Assembly: GCA_041740995.1 (NCBI GenBank)
Contig: JBGSKY010000249.1
Span: 1 to 64,000 of the forward strand
From: JBGSKY01 sp041740995
GTDB taxonomy: Bacteria > Planctomycetota > Planctomycetia > Pirellulales > Pirellulaceae
DNA: 64,000 nt
Direction: 5' to 3'
In this document: positions 51,428-59,951 of the stretch, one piece after another
Layout: each line of letters starts with the position of its first letter
Numbering within the stretch: position 1 is the first letter of the stretch
The notes under the pieces: model-generated
What the model saw: only the letters and a program-made list of their open reading frames with translations
Database searches by the model: none
Told to the model about the DNA's origin: nothing
Translations under genes and position numbers: made by a program

Positions 51428-52669
51428 TTATCCGTTGTACTTGGAGCAAATGATCGTAGCGTTGTGACCACCGAAGCCGAAACTGTTATTCATCGCAACT
51501 TTGACCGTGCGCTCTTTGGGCTTGAGCGGCGTATAGTCGAGATCGCAATCAGGATCGGGCGTATCCAAGTTGATCGTCGGTGGAATTAGATCATGATGAC
51601 AAGCTAAGATTGAGAGGATCATCTCAATGCTTCCGCTTGCGCCAAGCGCATGGCCGAGATGACCTTTGGTGCTGGAAATTGCAACGCGTCTGGCATGATC
51701 ACCAAACACTGATTTCACAGCCACTGTCTCAGCTTTATCGCCCAACGGCGTACTGGTTCCATGGGCATTGATGTAATCGACTTCCGATGCATCCATCTTG
51801 GCATCGTGAAGCGCATTGGACATCGCTCGGGCAGCTCCGCGACCCTCTGCATCAGGTGCGGTAATGTGGCCAGCGTCACATGAACCTCCGTAACCCAATA
51901 TCTCGGCGTAAATTACTGCGCCGCGGCGTTTGGCATGCTCAAGTTCTTCAAACACCAGCACTCCGCAACCTTCACTAAGAACAAACCCGTCGCGGCCGGC
52001 ATCGAATGGACGCGAGGCTTTCTCAGGTGCTTCATTGCGAGTTGAAAGTGCCTTCATATTGGCGAATCCAGCGACACCCATCGCAGTAATCGCCGCTTCG
52101 GTTCCGCCAGTGAGCATCACATCCGCTTCGTCATAACGGATCGCCTTGAGAGCATCACCCATTGCGTTATTGCTAGACGCACAAGCCGTCGCGACGGCAA
52201 AGTTTGGACCACGCAAACCATGCGCGATGCTCAAGTTGCCGCCGGCCGCATTGAGCATCATTTTCGGGATCGTGAAGGGGCTGACGCGGTCAGGGCCTTT
52301 CGAGAACATACGGAACATCTGTTCCTCGATTTCATTGAGTCCACCGATGCCAGAGCCGAGGATGGCTCCGCAGCGATAGGAATCGGCCGCTGAGAAATCA
52401 ATTCCGGATTGCTTGATTGCATCCGATGCGGCGAACATGGCAAACTGAACGAATCGGTCCAGCCGTTTAAGATCTTTCGCGTCGACGGTCGTGCCTGGGT
52501 CAAAATCGGCGCAATCGCCGCCGAACTTCACCTTCTGAACCGAGGGATCAACCACGCTCAAAAGGTGAATTCCGCTGCGTCCAGCCAGGATCGCCTGCCA
52601 CAAGTCTGCAACACTGTTTGATAACGGCGTAACGCAGCCCATGCCGGTCACGACAACCCGACGCTTCAT
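51428..52669 (-). CDS. fabF: 3-oxoacyl-[ACP] synthase II
   Basis: Condensing enzyme of fatty-acid elongation. The catalytic Cys is C163 in VATACASSNN, with the two His in INAHGTSTPLGD and TKGHLGHALGA, so the triad is complete. It shares the KAS layout with the degenerate homologue at 57014-58327 but keeps every active residue. Length is 413 residues. The start codon lies five bases after the acpP stop. It is the last gene of the rpmF-fabD-fabG-acpP-fabF series. Confidence 0.97.
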   Translation of the reverse strand: MKRRVVVTGMGCVTPLSNSVADLWQAILAGRSGIHLLSVVDPSVQKVKFGGDCADFDPGTTVDAKDLKRLDRFVQFAMFAASDAIKQSGIDFSAADSYRCGAILGSGIGGLNEIEEQMFRMFSKGPDRVSPFTIPKMMLNAAGGNLSIAHGLRGPNFAVATACASSNNAMGDALKAIRYDEADVMLTGGTEAAITAMGVAGFANMKALSTRNEAPEKASRPFDAGRDGFVLSEGCGVLVFEELEHAKRRGAVIYAEILGYGGSCDAGHITAPDAEGRGAARAMSNALHDAKMDASEVDYINAHGTSTPLGDKAETVAVKSVFGDHARRVAISSTKGHLGHALGASGSIEMILSILACHHDLIPPTINLDTPDPDCDLDYTPLKPKERTVKVAMNNSFGFGGHNATIICSKYNG

Positions 52670-52674
52670 GCTGA

Positions 52675-52914
52675 CTAGCTACCTTGATTTTTTTCGATGT
52701 AGTCCACAGCCTCGCCAACGCGCTGGATTTTTTCAGCGGCATCTTCGGGAATGCTAATATCGAATTCTTCTTCTAGTTCCATGACCAATTCGACGGTATC
52801 CAGAGAGTCAGCTCCCAGGTCGTTGACGAAGTGCGTCTCGCGGCTAATTTTATCTTTGTCGACTCCGAGCTGCTCGGCAACAATATCGACAACTCGTTCT
52901 TCAACAGTTGCCAT
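52675..52914 (-). CDS. acpP: Acyl carrier protein
   Basis: The 79-residue acidic protein has the phosphopantetheine site in DLGADSLDTVELV (Ser after GAD). The ATG at 52914 gives MATVEERVVDIVAEQLG, a standard ACP start. The longer open frame to 52935 begins with a TTG and is rejected. About 300 bases separate it from fabG, with a promoter candidate of its own; fabF follows after five bases. Confidence 0.97.
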   Translation of the reverse strand: MATVEERVVDIVAEQLGVDKDKISRETHFVNDLGADSLDTVELVMELEEEFDISIPEDAAEKIQRVGEAVDYIEKNQGS

Positions 52915-53115
52915 AATAGGGTGGTTCCCTTTCAAACGTAATTAACAAAGCAAAAAAACAGTTTTCACATATTTTTGCGGTCCTGGACTAACATAATCCA
53001 ATAAATAACCGCTGCTATATCTTGACCGCGTCACGTGTGCCTGAAGCGTTTCGTTTCATCACAGATGCAAACTTGTCTCATCAGGTATCGTGCAAGCTAA
53101 TTAAGAACGCGGACA

Positions 53116-53145
53116 AAGATAGAGGATTCTAACAAAATTGGTCAA
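53116..53145 (-). promoter_or_regulatory. Candidate promoter for acpP-fabF
   Basis: On the minus strand TTGACC (53140-53145) is followed after 18 bases by TATCTT (53116-53121). It lies about 200 bases upstream of the acpP start in the 302-base gap after fabG. The large gap and this pair suggest that acpP and fabF can be transcribed apart from fabD-fabG, as fits the high ACP demand. Confidence 0.5.
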
Positions 53146-53216
53146 GCCTTGAAGAAGGGGAAAGAATACCGTTTCGCATTCTGTTACACGCCTCTTTTCG
53201 AGCCAGCTTTTCCCGA

Positions 53217-53984
53217 TTAGCCGGTCATTCCACCGTCAACGACAAGGACTTGACCAGTCACATAACTGGCCGCCGAACTGCATAAAAACAGCACGCAAGC
53301 AGCCACATCGTTGGCGTTTCCCAACCGATTGGCAGGAATCCGCGATTTGACTTCTTTCAAAATGTCATCGCCGAGAGCTTTCGTCATGTCGCTCTCGATA
53401 AAGCCAGGGGCGACCGCATTGACGGTCACTTTTCGTTTGGCTAACTCTTTGGAAAGAGAACGAGTAATTCCGATCATGCCTGCTTTTGTGGCCGAATAAT
53501 TTGTCTGCCCCGCGTTGCCAATAATGCCACTGACGCTCGACATGTTGATGATACGTCCGTATCGCTTACGCATCATCAGCTTTGATGCGGCACGACAACA
53601 CAAAAAACAACTAGTTAAATTCGCGGCGATAATTTCATCCCAATGTTCGTCAGTCATGATCGGCATCAAAGTGTCACGCGTAATGCCAGCGTTATTGACC
53701 AAAATGTCAAGCTTTTCGTGTTTCGCTTCCCAATCACTGAACAGTTTTTCCACTTCGTCGCGTTTGGTCATATCACAGGAGATCGCTTCGGCTTTGCCAC
53801 CGCCAGCCTCGATTTCAGCGACTGTCTCAGCCAGTTTGGCTGCGTTGCGAGCCACGCAACCGACCATTGCTCTGTTGGCCGCCAATCGAACAGCGATTGA
53901 TTTGCCCAGCCCTTGCGATGCACCGGTCACAATCGCCAACTGCCCGCTCAAATCAGCGGATAAACCAAATGAATCGTTGCTCAT
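53217..53984 (-). CDS. fabG: 3-oxoacyl-[ACP] reductase
   Basis: Short-chain dehydrogenase that reduces 3-oxoacyl-ACP with NADPH. It shows the Rossmann glycine motif TGASQGLG, the NNAG block, the catalytic Ser in NMSSVSGIIGN and YSATK (Tyr/Lys). The end LVVDGGMTG is diagnostic for FabG. Length is 255 residues. The upstream fabD gene ends 54 bases before it. Confidence 0.95.
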   Translation of the reverse strand: MSNDSFGLSADLSGQLAIVTGASQGLGKSIAVRLAANRAMVGCVARNAAKLAETVAEIEAGGGKAEAISCDMTKRDEVEKLFSDWEAKHEKLDILVNNAGITRDTLMPIMTDEHWDEIIAANLTSCFLCCRAASKLMMRKRYGRIINMSSVSGIIGNAGQTNYSATKAGMIGITRSLSKELAKRKVTVNAVAPGFIESDMTKALGDDILKEVKSRIPANRLGNANDVAACVLFLCSSAASYVTGQVLVVDGGMTG

Positions 53985-54038
53985 GATGATAAAATAGTGA
54001 GAGGCAATTAAGCGTTACGAGGACCAAAGGAAAGCGGC

Positions 54039-54950
54039 TTAGTCGGAAATGCATTCGCACGCGATTTTACGATCGATCCGCTTCAAAGTACCGGACAGTA
54101 CACGGCCAGCTCCAATTTCGTAGAACTGGTCAACACCTGCAGCGATTAAATTTCGCAGCGATTGTTCCCACAGCACCGGCGAGACGACTTGCTTGGTCAG
54201 CAAAGCACGAAAATCCGCAGGATCCAGGTGCGCCGCTGCGTCAACATTAGAGTAAACCGGAACATTCGGCCTCTGAAAAGCTACTTGATCAATCGCAGTA
54301 CCCAGCGCTTCAACCGCTGAGTCCATGAGCGAGGTATGGAAGGCGCCTGCAACGGAGAGTCGGATATATTTCATTGCACCAGCGTCACTGGCCGCTTTCT
54401 CAGCGGCCTGAAGCGATCCAGCATGGCCGGAGATTGCAATATTGCCCGGACAGAGCAAGTTTGCCACCTGCAGAATCTCACCAGGTTGTCTGGCCACGTC
54501 GCACAGGCAAGCAACTTTTTCTGCAGCCAATCCAAGCACGCTTGCCATCCCGCTGGCGACTTTATCTGAGGAAGCCTGCATCGCTGCCCCGCGAGCTTGA
54601 ACAATCCGGACACCATCTTCGAAATTAATAGCTCCAGCGGCAGCTAGCGCGCTATATTCGCCCAGGCTTAATCCGGCCACCGCTTGAACGTCCGAAAAAA
54701 TTTCAGGTCGATCCGTTTTAAGTGTCTCAAGGGCCGCAATCGAGTGGACGAAGAGAGCCGGTTGGCAACATTCAGTCGAATTTAAACGTTCGGTTGGGCC
54801 GTTGACGCAAATATCCAGCAAGTCGTAACCGAGTGTTTCGGAGGCGCGAGCGAACAATTCCGCAGCGATTGGACTGCGTTGTACTAGAGCCTGTCCCATA
54901 CCAAGCACCTGTGCGCCCTGGCCGGGAAATAAGAGAGCAACCGCCGTCAC
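54039..54950 (-). CDS. fabD: Malonyl-CoA:ACP transacylase
   Basis: Transfers malonyl from CoA to ACP. The N-terminal LFPGQGAQVLGMGQ, the nucleophile elbow GLSLGEYSAL (Ser) and the catalytic His in GAFHTSLMD are all present. The 303 residues are normal. The open frame starts at an ATG at 54950, 50 bases after the rpmF stop, in the same operon. Confidence 0.96.
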   Translation of the reverse strand: MTAVALLFPGQGAQVLGMGQALVQRSPIAAELFARASETLGYDLLDICVNGPTERLNSTECCQPALFVHSIAALETLKTDRPEIFSDVQAVAGLSLGEYSALAAAGAINFEDGVRIVQARGAAMQASSDKVASGMASVLGLAAEKVACLCDVARQPGEILQVANLLCPGNIAISGHAGSLQAAEKAASDAGAMKYIRLSVAGAFHTSLMDSAVEALGTAIDQVAFQRPNVPVYSNVDAAAHLDPADFRALLTKQVVSPVLWEQSLRNLIAAGVDQFYEIGAGRVLSGTLKRIDRKIACECISD

Positions 54951-55000
54951 CGCCGGATATCATTTCGATCGAAAGGATTGAACAACTGAAGCCTTGTCAA

Positions 55001-55186
55001 CTACGCTTTGTCGTCCATCTCGACCACAATGCGACCGTTGTAAAAACCGCACTTGGGGCAAACAACGTGGGTCGGAACAACGCTCGAGCAACGTGGGCAA
55101 GTACCGACCTGACGCGGCGTTTTGTGGTCATGCGACCGACGTTTGTTGGTTCGCGAATTCGAGTGACGACGCTTTGGAACTGCCAT
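55001..55186 (-). CDS. rpmF: 50S ribosomal protein L32
   Basis: The 61-residue protein is basic at the N-terminus (MAVPKRRHSNSRTNKRRSHD) and carries the zinc-type CPRCSSVVPTHVVCPKCG. It heads the fatty-acid gene series, an arrangement common in bacteria, although plsX and fabH are missing here. A consensus-like promoter lies about 100 bases upstream. Confidence 0.96.
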   Translation of the reverse strand: MAVPKRRHSNSRTNKRRSHDHKTPRQVGTCPRCSSVVPTHVVCPKCGFYNGRIVVEMDDKA

Positions 55187-55284
55187 GGCTAGAACTTAGT
55201 AAAAAAACGGTTGCTCAGCCTGCGAAGTGCGGGACGAGTGTGCAACAGGATTAAGGCTCGTAATGTTTCGGAAACGGGCCTCAC

Positions 55285-55313
55285 AAATTAAATAGGCTCA
55301 CTGAGCCTGTCAA
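55285..55313 (-). promoter_or_regulatory. Candidate sigma-70 promoter for rpmF-fabD-fabG
   Basis: On the minus strand a perfect TTGACA (55308-55313) is followed after 17 bases by TAATTT (55285-55290). It lies about 100 bases upstream of the rpmF start. The spacing is ideal and the -35 is consensus; the -10 is average. Confidence 0.55.
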
Positions 55314-55470
55314 GGCTCAATCAGGCCTTTGAGCTGCAGGCGATTGAAATATTGCAGCCACAGCCGATTTCGAGATTGTTTGACTTTTGGCGACACACTT
55401 TTGCGAAAGCTCGCGCTGATAAGGATGTCAAGAAGATGTTTAATCAGCAAATTTAACAATCGAGGCAAGT

Positions 55471-55935
55471 GTGGCACAGGTAACCAATTTAACGTCGCTG
55501 GGCACTAGACCGATCTGGATGTATGACGTCACCGCGCGCGTCGGACCAGGACTGGGAAATCAACGCGATGATGTGGCGTTAGTTCAGCTTGCAATTAATG
55601 CCATTATGCGATCGAAAAATCTTAGAGATTCAAGAGCGCGTTTTGATCCCAGGCCGACCAATCCACTATCAAATATCAGCCATGGCTATCCGCTCCTGAG
55701 TTTCCTCGTTGTCGACGGTTATTTTGGTCCTGAGACATCCAATGCTGTAATAACTTATCAACGAGCCAACGGAAACGTTTGCGATGGCATCATCGACCCG
55801 GTCTATCCGCTGATTGGTAAAGGAAATCATCTCGTAATACGGATGCGGACAATATACGGTCTCAATGTAGATACGCTTCTTTATACCGGTCGGATGCTCG
55901 ACGAACACAAGTTTCCACCCTTTCTGAAATTGTAA
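55471..55935 (+). CDS. Peptidoglycan-binding-like (PGRP-fold) protein
   Basis: A GTG start gives a 154-residue protein without a signal peptide. The centre resembles the PG_binding_1 fold: VDGYFGPETSNAVITYQRANG with the DG-x-FGPxT-x-x-AVxxYQ pattern, preceded by DDVALVQLAINAI and followed by CDGIIDP. A C-terminal part of about 45 residues is of unknown type. Such domains bind cell wall in hydrolases, spike or effector proteins. No lysis enzyme or secretion gene is adjacent. A palindromic repeat copy follows within 90 bases. Confidence 0.7.
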   Translation: MAQVTNLTSLGTRPIWMYDVTARVGPGLGNQRDDVALVQLAINAIMRSKNLRDSRARFDPRPTNPLSNISHGYPLLSFLVVDGYFGPETSNAVITYQRANGNVCDGIIDPVYPLIGKGNHLVIRMRTIYGLNVDTLLYTGRMLDEHKFPPFLKL

Positions 55936-56021
55936 CCTGCAAGATTTTAGAGTTACAGCGACGAAAGCCTAATTTAGAAATCAAGTCTGCTCTATCGAAT
56001 TGACTTGTTTTGCGCAAGCTG

Positions 56022-56092
56022 AGAGCCTATCCGAAAAGGGGTCTGACCCTTTGGAGGAACAGCGAGGGTCAGACCCCTTTTCGATAGGCTCT
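56022..56092. repeat. Dispersed palindromic repeat, copy 3
   Basis: AGAGCCTATCCGAAAAGGGGTCTGACCCT and its complement end (AGGGTCAGACCCCTTTTC-GATAGGCTCT, one base missing) form a nearly perfect 29-bp inverted repeat around the loop TTGGAGGAACAGCG. It is the most complete copy in the window. It sits between two convergent genes, which end at 55935 and 56156. Copies 1 and 4 share this orientation. Confidence 0.92.
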
Positions 56093-56155
56093 AAGACCCA
56101 TCTAAGAAACCAACCGAAGCGTCTGGACGGGCCCCAGCACACTCGAAGATCGAAA

Positions 56156-56878
56156 TTAGGCATGGCGTAAGCTCGCGCGAAGCTGGTTTGGCTCGCTTTC
56201 AATGCTGAATAGGCTTGCGATTTCTGGGTAGTGCGACCTGAAAAATGGCTGATACTTAGCAAAAATTCGATTTGCCGTGCTTTCGGGGACCCGATCGACC
56301 CAATTAAACATGTCAATACACGTCCCTGGTTTCGTTTTTTCCACGTCATTGGGGGCCTGAGACTCGATTGAAGCGAAACGCTGGGCTGCGTGAGAGAGCC
56401 ATCGACGCCGCGGCGCGGCATCGGCTTTGACGAAGGACCGAAGCATCTCGATCTCGATATTACGATCAAGAAAGTGACAAATTCTCCGCAATGTTACCGC
56501 TGGATAGGTCATAAAGTCTTCGATCCGAACGGTCAAAATCGATGACTCCATCAAGACTTCTTCAAAACAATCGAGCTCGCCGAGAATTCGTTCGGCTGGT
56601 TCCCAACTGGCTGACCCGTTTGCCGAAGCGGCAGGAACTTGACTATCAGCCAAAACAGAAAGCGGGTTGCGAATGACGCTGACCGCTGGAAATCGTAAGG
56701 TTTCTCGCCAATGCCGAGATGTTTTTGGCAGAACGTAAATACTTTGGTCTTGAGGAGCAAAGAACTCCGGCGATTGGTCAAGCACCACTAATCGGCTGGT
56801 GCTATGCTCGCTGTGAAAGGCCTTGAGTCGCTCTACGATCCAATGTTCGCCAGCGTACGGTTGAGTTAAAAAGATCAC
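56156..56878 (-). CDS. Sulfotransferase-like protein
   Basis: The 240-residue product has the outline of a PAPS-dependent sulfotransferase. The N-terminal QPYAGEHWIVERLK sits where the 5'-phosphosulfate loop should be, but lacks the canonical basic residue. The 3'-phosphate motif is readable as SVIRNPLSVLADSQ, and VRIEDFMTYPAVTLRRICHFLD is the typical later block. It may be active or degenerate. Start is a GTG. The ketosynthase-like gene lies upstream on the same strand with a 135-base gap. Confidence 0.65.
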   Translation of the reverse strand: MIFLTQPYAGEHWIVERLKAFHSEHSTSRLVVLDQSPEFFAPQDQSIYVLPKTSRHWRETLRFPAVSVIRNPLSVLADSQVPAASANGSASWEPAERILGELDCFEEVLMESSILTVRIEDFMTYPAVTLRRICHFLDRNIEIEMLRSFVKADAAPRRRWLSHAAQRFASIESQAPNDVEKTKPGTCIDMFNWVDRVPESTANRIFAKYQPFFRSHYPEIASLFSIESEPNQLRASLRHA

Positions 56879-57013
56879 GATTCATCAGCATTATTAGGAC
56901 GGATTCGAACACGCCAGTGCTCTGACGCTCTGCCGACCAATAACACAACCACCGCAGTCGAATCAACCGTATCTCTACGATCAAAATCCGAATTTTCCAA
57001 AGCAAAATTGCGA

Positions 57014-58327
57014 CTAACCGTCAAATTTGCCGATCGCAACCGCTGCCGCCTGACCCTGCGGCGAACAGGCTACGTGGAAGAATGCCGCACCCGCGTCCTG
57101 AAAATCATTGGATACAGCGATGTCGCAAGCGGGATCCTTTTGCGAGCAATTAAGCGTCGGGAAAAGCTGGCCATTTTCAAGTGCTAAGCAGCTTGCAACG
57201 ATCTCAACCGCTGCTGAACCGGCACCGAGGTTTCCAAAATAACTTTTCGCGGCCACCACCGGCGGCATCTTTGCTCGGTCAAAGACGTCGTTCAATGCCA
57301 GCGACTCAGAACGGTCCGAAGCGACGTCCCCGCGACCGGCAGCGTGGATATGAAAGCTTTTCGGCAGCGCTGCTTGGCTCCTCTGGTAGACGCTGTCCAG
57401 CACGTTGCGGGTCGCAATTCGCATGTGGTCGCGACCAGCTTTGGGTCCGACTGCCGACGAACTGGTCGCTAGCACTTCAGCATATATTCGGGCTCCCCGT
57501 CGTTTTGCGTTAGACAGTGATTCCAAGACGAACGCCGCTGCTCCCTCACCCAGCACAATTCCGTCTCGGTCGGCAGCAAAGGGGCGTGACATTTCCGACG
57601 GGTTGTCACGATCGCTGGCCAACGTTTCCTGGCCCCTAACATGCAAGAAACGCAACGGCTCGATCCGCGAACCGGTTGCGCCGACGACCATAACGTCGGC
57701 CGAACCACGACGAATCGCTGATACAGCTTCGCCAAAACAGAGGCTATTGCTCGCTTCTCGGACTGTGATTGAGTTGCTTGGGCCACGCAGGTCATTGAAG
57801 ATCGCCACATGACTGGCGGGCATGTTGGGCAAAAATTTCAGCAGCCAAAGCGGATTGACTTGCGGTCGACCAATTGTTGGCCAGCGATCCATGTGGAAGC
57901 TGTCTTGCTCGTCTTTGCAAGCACGAATTCCGTCGGCGAACTCCTCCGGTCGCGTCAAAATATAATCGCATCCATAAGTGATTCCGCTGCGATCGGGATC
58001 CATTTTTCCAACAGCAAGACTGGCATCATGTAAAGCCAATTGACAGGCCGCCACGCCCATTTCAATTTCGCGGCACATCAGCTTTTGGCTCTTCTTGATC
58101 GATCGTTGTAGGCTCTTTTCCAACGGCCCGAATTGCTCGATATTGCCGACGAAATCCCATGCTTCGGCCGCGCAAAGCGGGCCTTCAGTCTGGGTTGGCA
58201 GCGATTTAAGCACGCCAATGCCTGACTTTTGCTCGGCCAGCGAAGTCCAAAAGCGCGCTAAATCGCAGCCTAGCGGAGAAATCACGCCTAACCCAGTGAT
58301 GACAATTTTTTCCGAATTAGAATCCAT
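57014..58327 (-). CDS. Catalytically degenerate beta-ketoacyl synthase homologue
   Basis: The whole thiolase-like fold of a KAS II is present (ITGLGVISPLGCDL, LRGP-type strand, SRPFAADRDGIVLGEGAAAFVLE). However, the active-site Cys is Glu (E191 in VREASNS), the first catalytic His position reads HAAGRGD instead of NAHGTST, and the second reads AKSYFGNLGAG instead of TKGHLGHALG. All three catalytic residues are therefore changed. This recalls the chain-length factor of type II polyketide systems, whose Cys is replaced by Gln. It may pair with FabF or another KAS. It is 437 residues long. The start ATG follows the YraN gene by divergent arrangement. Confidence 0.85.
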   Translation of the reverse strand: MDSNSEKIVITGLGVISPLGCDLARFWTSLAEQKSGIGVLKSLPTQTEGPLCAAEAWDFVGNIEQFGPLEKSLQRSIKKSQKLMCREIEMGVAACQLALHDASLAVGKMDPDRSGITYGCDYILTRPEEFADGIRACKDEQDSFHMDRWPTIGRPQVNPLWLLKFLPNMPASHVAIFNDLRGPSNSITVREASNSLCFGEAVSAIRRGSADVMVVGATGSRIEPLRFLHVRGQETLASDRDNPSEMSRPFAADRDGIVLGEGAAAFVLESLSNAKRRGARIYAEVLATSSSAVGPKAGRDHMRIATRNVLDSVYQRSQAALPKSFHIHAAGRGDVASDRSESLALNDVFDRAKMPPVVAAKSYFGNLGAGSAAVEIVASCLALENGQLFPTLNCSQKDPACDIAVSNDFQDAGAAFFHVACSPQGQAAAVAIGKFDG

Positions 58328-58384
58328 AAGTATTCAGGCCAATTGGTGCAGGTCGGCTACGTTTTCCATCGCCCGGCATTTTAA

Positions 58385-58942
58385 GTGAGTCTGTTAGAAT
58401 TTGTTACGCCGATTGTATCCGGTCCAGTCTTATTGCGAAGCGTAGTAACGGCAATGCACAAATCTCCTGCTCTGAGCAAGTTTTACGAGAACTGTCGTCG
58501 ACTTTTTCGACCAAAAAATGGCCTGATATCGAATTCAGAAATCTTGGCCAGCGACTTCGGGCCACGCGGTGAAAAACTGGCAGCAAATTATTTGCACAAA
58601 CAAGGTTTCCGAGTCATCGCCAGAAACGAACGTAATACCGCCGGTGAAATCGATCTGATCGCCGTTGAAAGATCAAACAGTCAACGAACCATCGTTTTTG
58701 TAGAGGTCAAAACATGGCAGTATCCTCGAAAATCGGGCACACCCGCCGAAGCCGTCGATGCAAATAAACAACAGATGCTCTCACGAGCGGCTCTAGTTTT
58801 CTTGCGCAGTCGCCGTTTGTTGGAGTATCGCGTGCGGTTCGATGTAATCTCGGTAATCTTGCAGGGAGAAAATAACGCACCAGAAATTCGCCACATTCAA
58901 AACGCCTTTGAAGCCATCGGAAAGTTTCAGATGTTCAGCTAG
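58385..58942 (+). CDS. YraN/UPF0102 family endonuclease-like protein
   Basis: The C-terminal 120 residues match the YraN family: RGEKLAANYLHKQGFRVIARNERNTAGEIDLIAVE, then VFVEVKTW, where EID and EVK form a restriction-endonuclease-like metal site, followed by KQQMLSRAALVFL. A GTG start adds about 50 residues compared with the usual family length; an ATG at 58454 gives a start nearer the norm. Function is unknown; YraN proteins are thought to act in recombination or DNA processing. Confidence 0.85.
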   Translation: MSLLEFVTPIVSGPVLLRSVVTAMHKSPALSKFYENCRRLFRPKNGLISNSEILASDFGPRGEKLAANYLHKQGFRVIARNERNTAGEIDLIAVERSNSQRTIVFVEVKTWQYPRKSGTPAEAVDANKQQMLSRAALVFLRSRRLLEYRVRFDVISVILQGENNAPEIRHIQNAFEAIGKFQMFS

Positions 58943-58991
58943 GCGATCGGTCGGAATGCGAAATGCAGAATCTGTTCGAGATTTTCAGTCC

Positions 58992-59819
58992 TCACTTGAT
59001 CCCAGCCTTCTTTTTGGCTTTTTGAATCGCTTTCTGCCACGCTTTGTCTTCGGCCAGCGTTGGTGAAAAAACGAAGATCTCTTCATAGGTTGCGACGGCT
59101 TCGGCGAACTGTTTATTTGACTCCAGCACGGGCAGCATCTGAACCAAAATAGGCAACCGAACAGCCGGATCGCTGGTTCGCTTTAAGGCCGCCGTATATG
59201 CTCCGATCGCCTCAGCGCGTCGCTTTTGAACAACCAATAAATGCGCCGCCTGCTGAAGAGGCTTTGTCGAACTCGGATCGCTGGTTGCCGCCGACTGATA
59301 GCTGTCGATCGCCAAATCCAATTTGCCTGACATCGAGCAAGCGAACGCATTAAGCAACTGCTTGGCATTCAGACATCGATCGCCGGCAAGCTGGTCGACT
59401 AAATCAAAACAGAAAGCGCCTTCGCCGGCCGCATACAACCATTCGAAGGCCTCTCGCAAAAAGGCAATACAATCTTCGGGCTGATGTTCCGCTGCAAGAG
59501 CTTGACCATCGGTCGTCGGAATAAAAGTACGATCGCCATTTTGCAACGCGACAATCGCATCGGCAGACTGTTCCTTGACGATTGCAGTTCGGTTCGCATG
59601 GTCCGCGATATCCCAGCTTTGAGATTTCTTGCATTTAGGACACAATCGATGATGGCGTAGCCGACGTGAGAGTGGAATAAGCGGTACGTAGTAAAAGTGG
59701 AAAAAATTGATCGCATTAAAGCTCTTCAGCTTTGCGAACTCATCGCAGTTTCCACAAAAACTGTGAATCTGATTTTTCTTCGTCCGGAAATATAACTGCG
59801 TTCCGAAATAAATAATCAT
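58992..59819 (-). CDS. Zinc-ribbon and TPR protein
   Basis: The ATG at 59819 opens MIIYFGTQLYFRTKKNQ, followed by a zinc-ribbon of two CxxC pairs (CGNCDEFAKL and CPKCKKSQ) split by a hydrophobic segment (FFHFYYVPLIPLSRR), typical of zinc-ribbon family 15. The C-terminal half has TPR-like helices (LDLAIDSYQSAATSDPSSTKPL and AIGAYTAALKRTSDPAVRL). It may be a membrane-associated scaffold. The frame is open to 59897 but that leader is non-native. Confidence 0.78.
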   Translation of the reverse strand: MIIYFGTQLYFRTKKNQIHSFCGNCDEFAKLKSFNAINFFHFYYVPLIPLSRRLRHHRLCPKCKKSQSWDIADHANRTAIVKEQSADAIVALQNGDRTFIPTTDGQALAAEHQPEDCIAFLREAFEWLYAAGEGAFCFDLVDQLAGDRCLNAKQLLNAFACSMSGKLDLAIDSYQSAATSDPSSTKPLQQAAHLLVVQKRRAEAIGAYTAALKRTSDPAVRLPILVQMLPVLESNKQFAEAVATYEEIFVFSPTLAEDKAWQKAIQKAKKKAGIK

Positions 59820-59951
59820 GTCTAGATGGTTCTGGTCAGAATAACAAAGATTCGCTGGCGGAATGGTCAGCTCTACACGCGCGCGATGATCTGCCAAGGA
59901 TACGCGCTTTCAGTGAGCGTTGCTTGCTGATCAGCCAATTTTTAACTTGAA

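Noticed and set aside
55981..56469. Minus-strand open frame with a GSDP...SKGSDPFS-like peptide
   Set aside because: The peptide is only the translated palindromic repeat; similar peptides appear wherever the repeat is read (also near 61071-61322 and 35044-35712). It also runs through the sulfotransferase-like gene.
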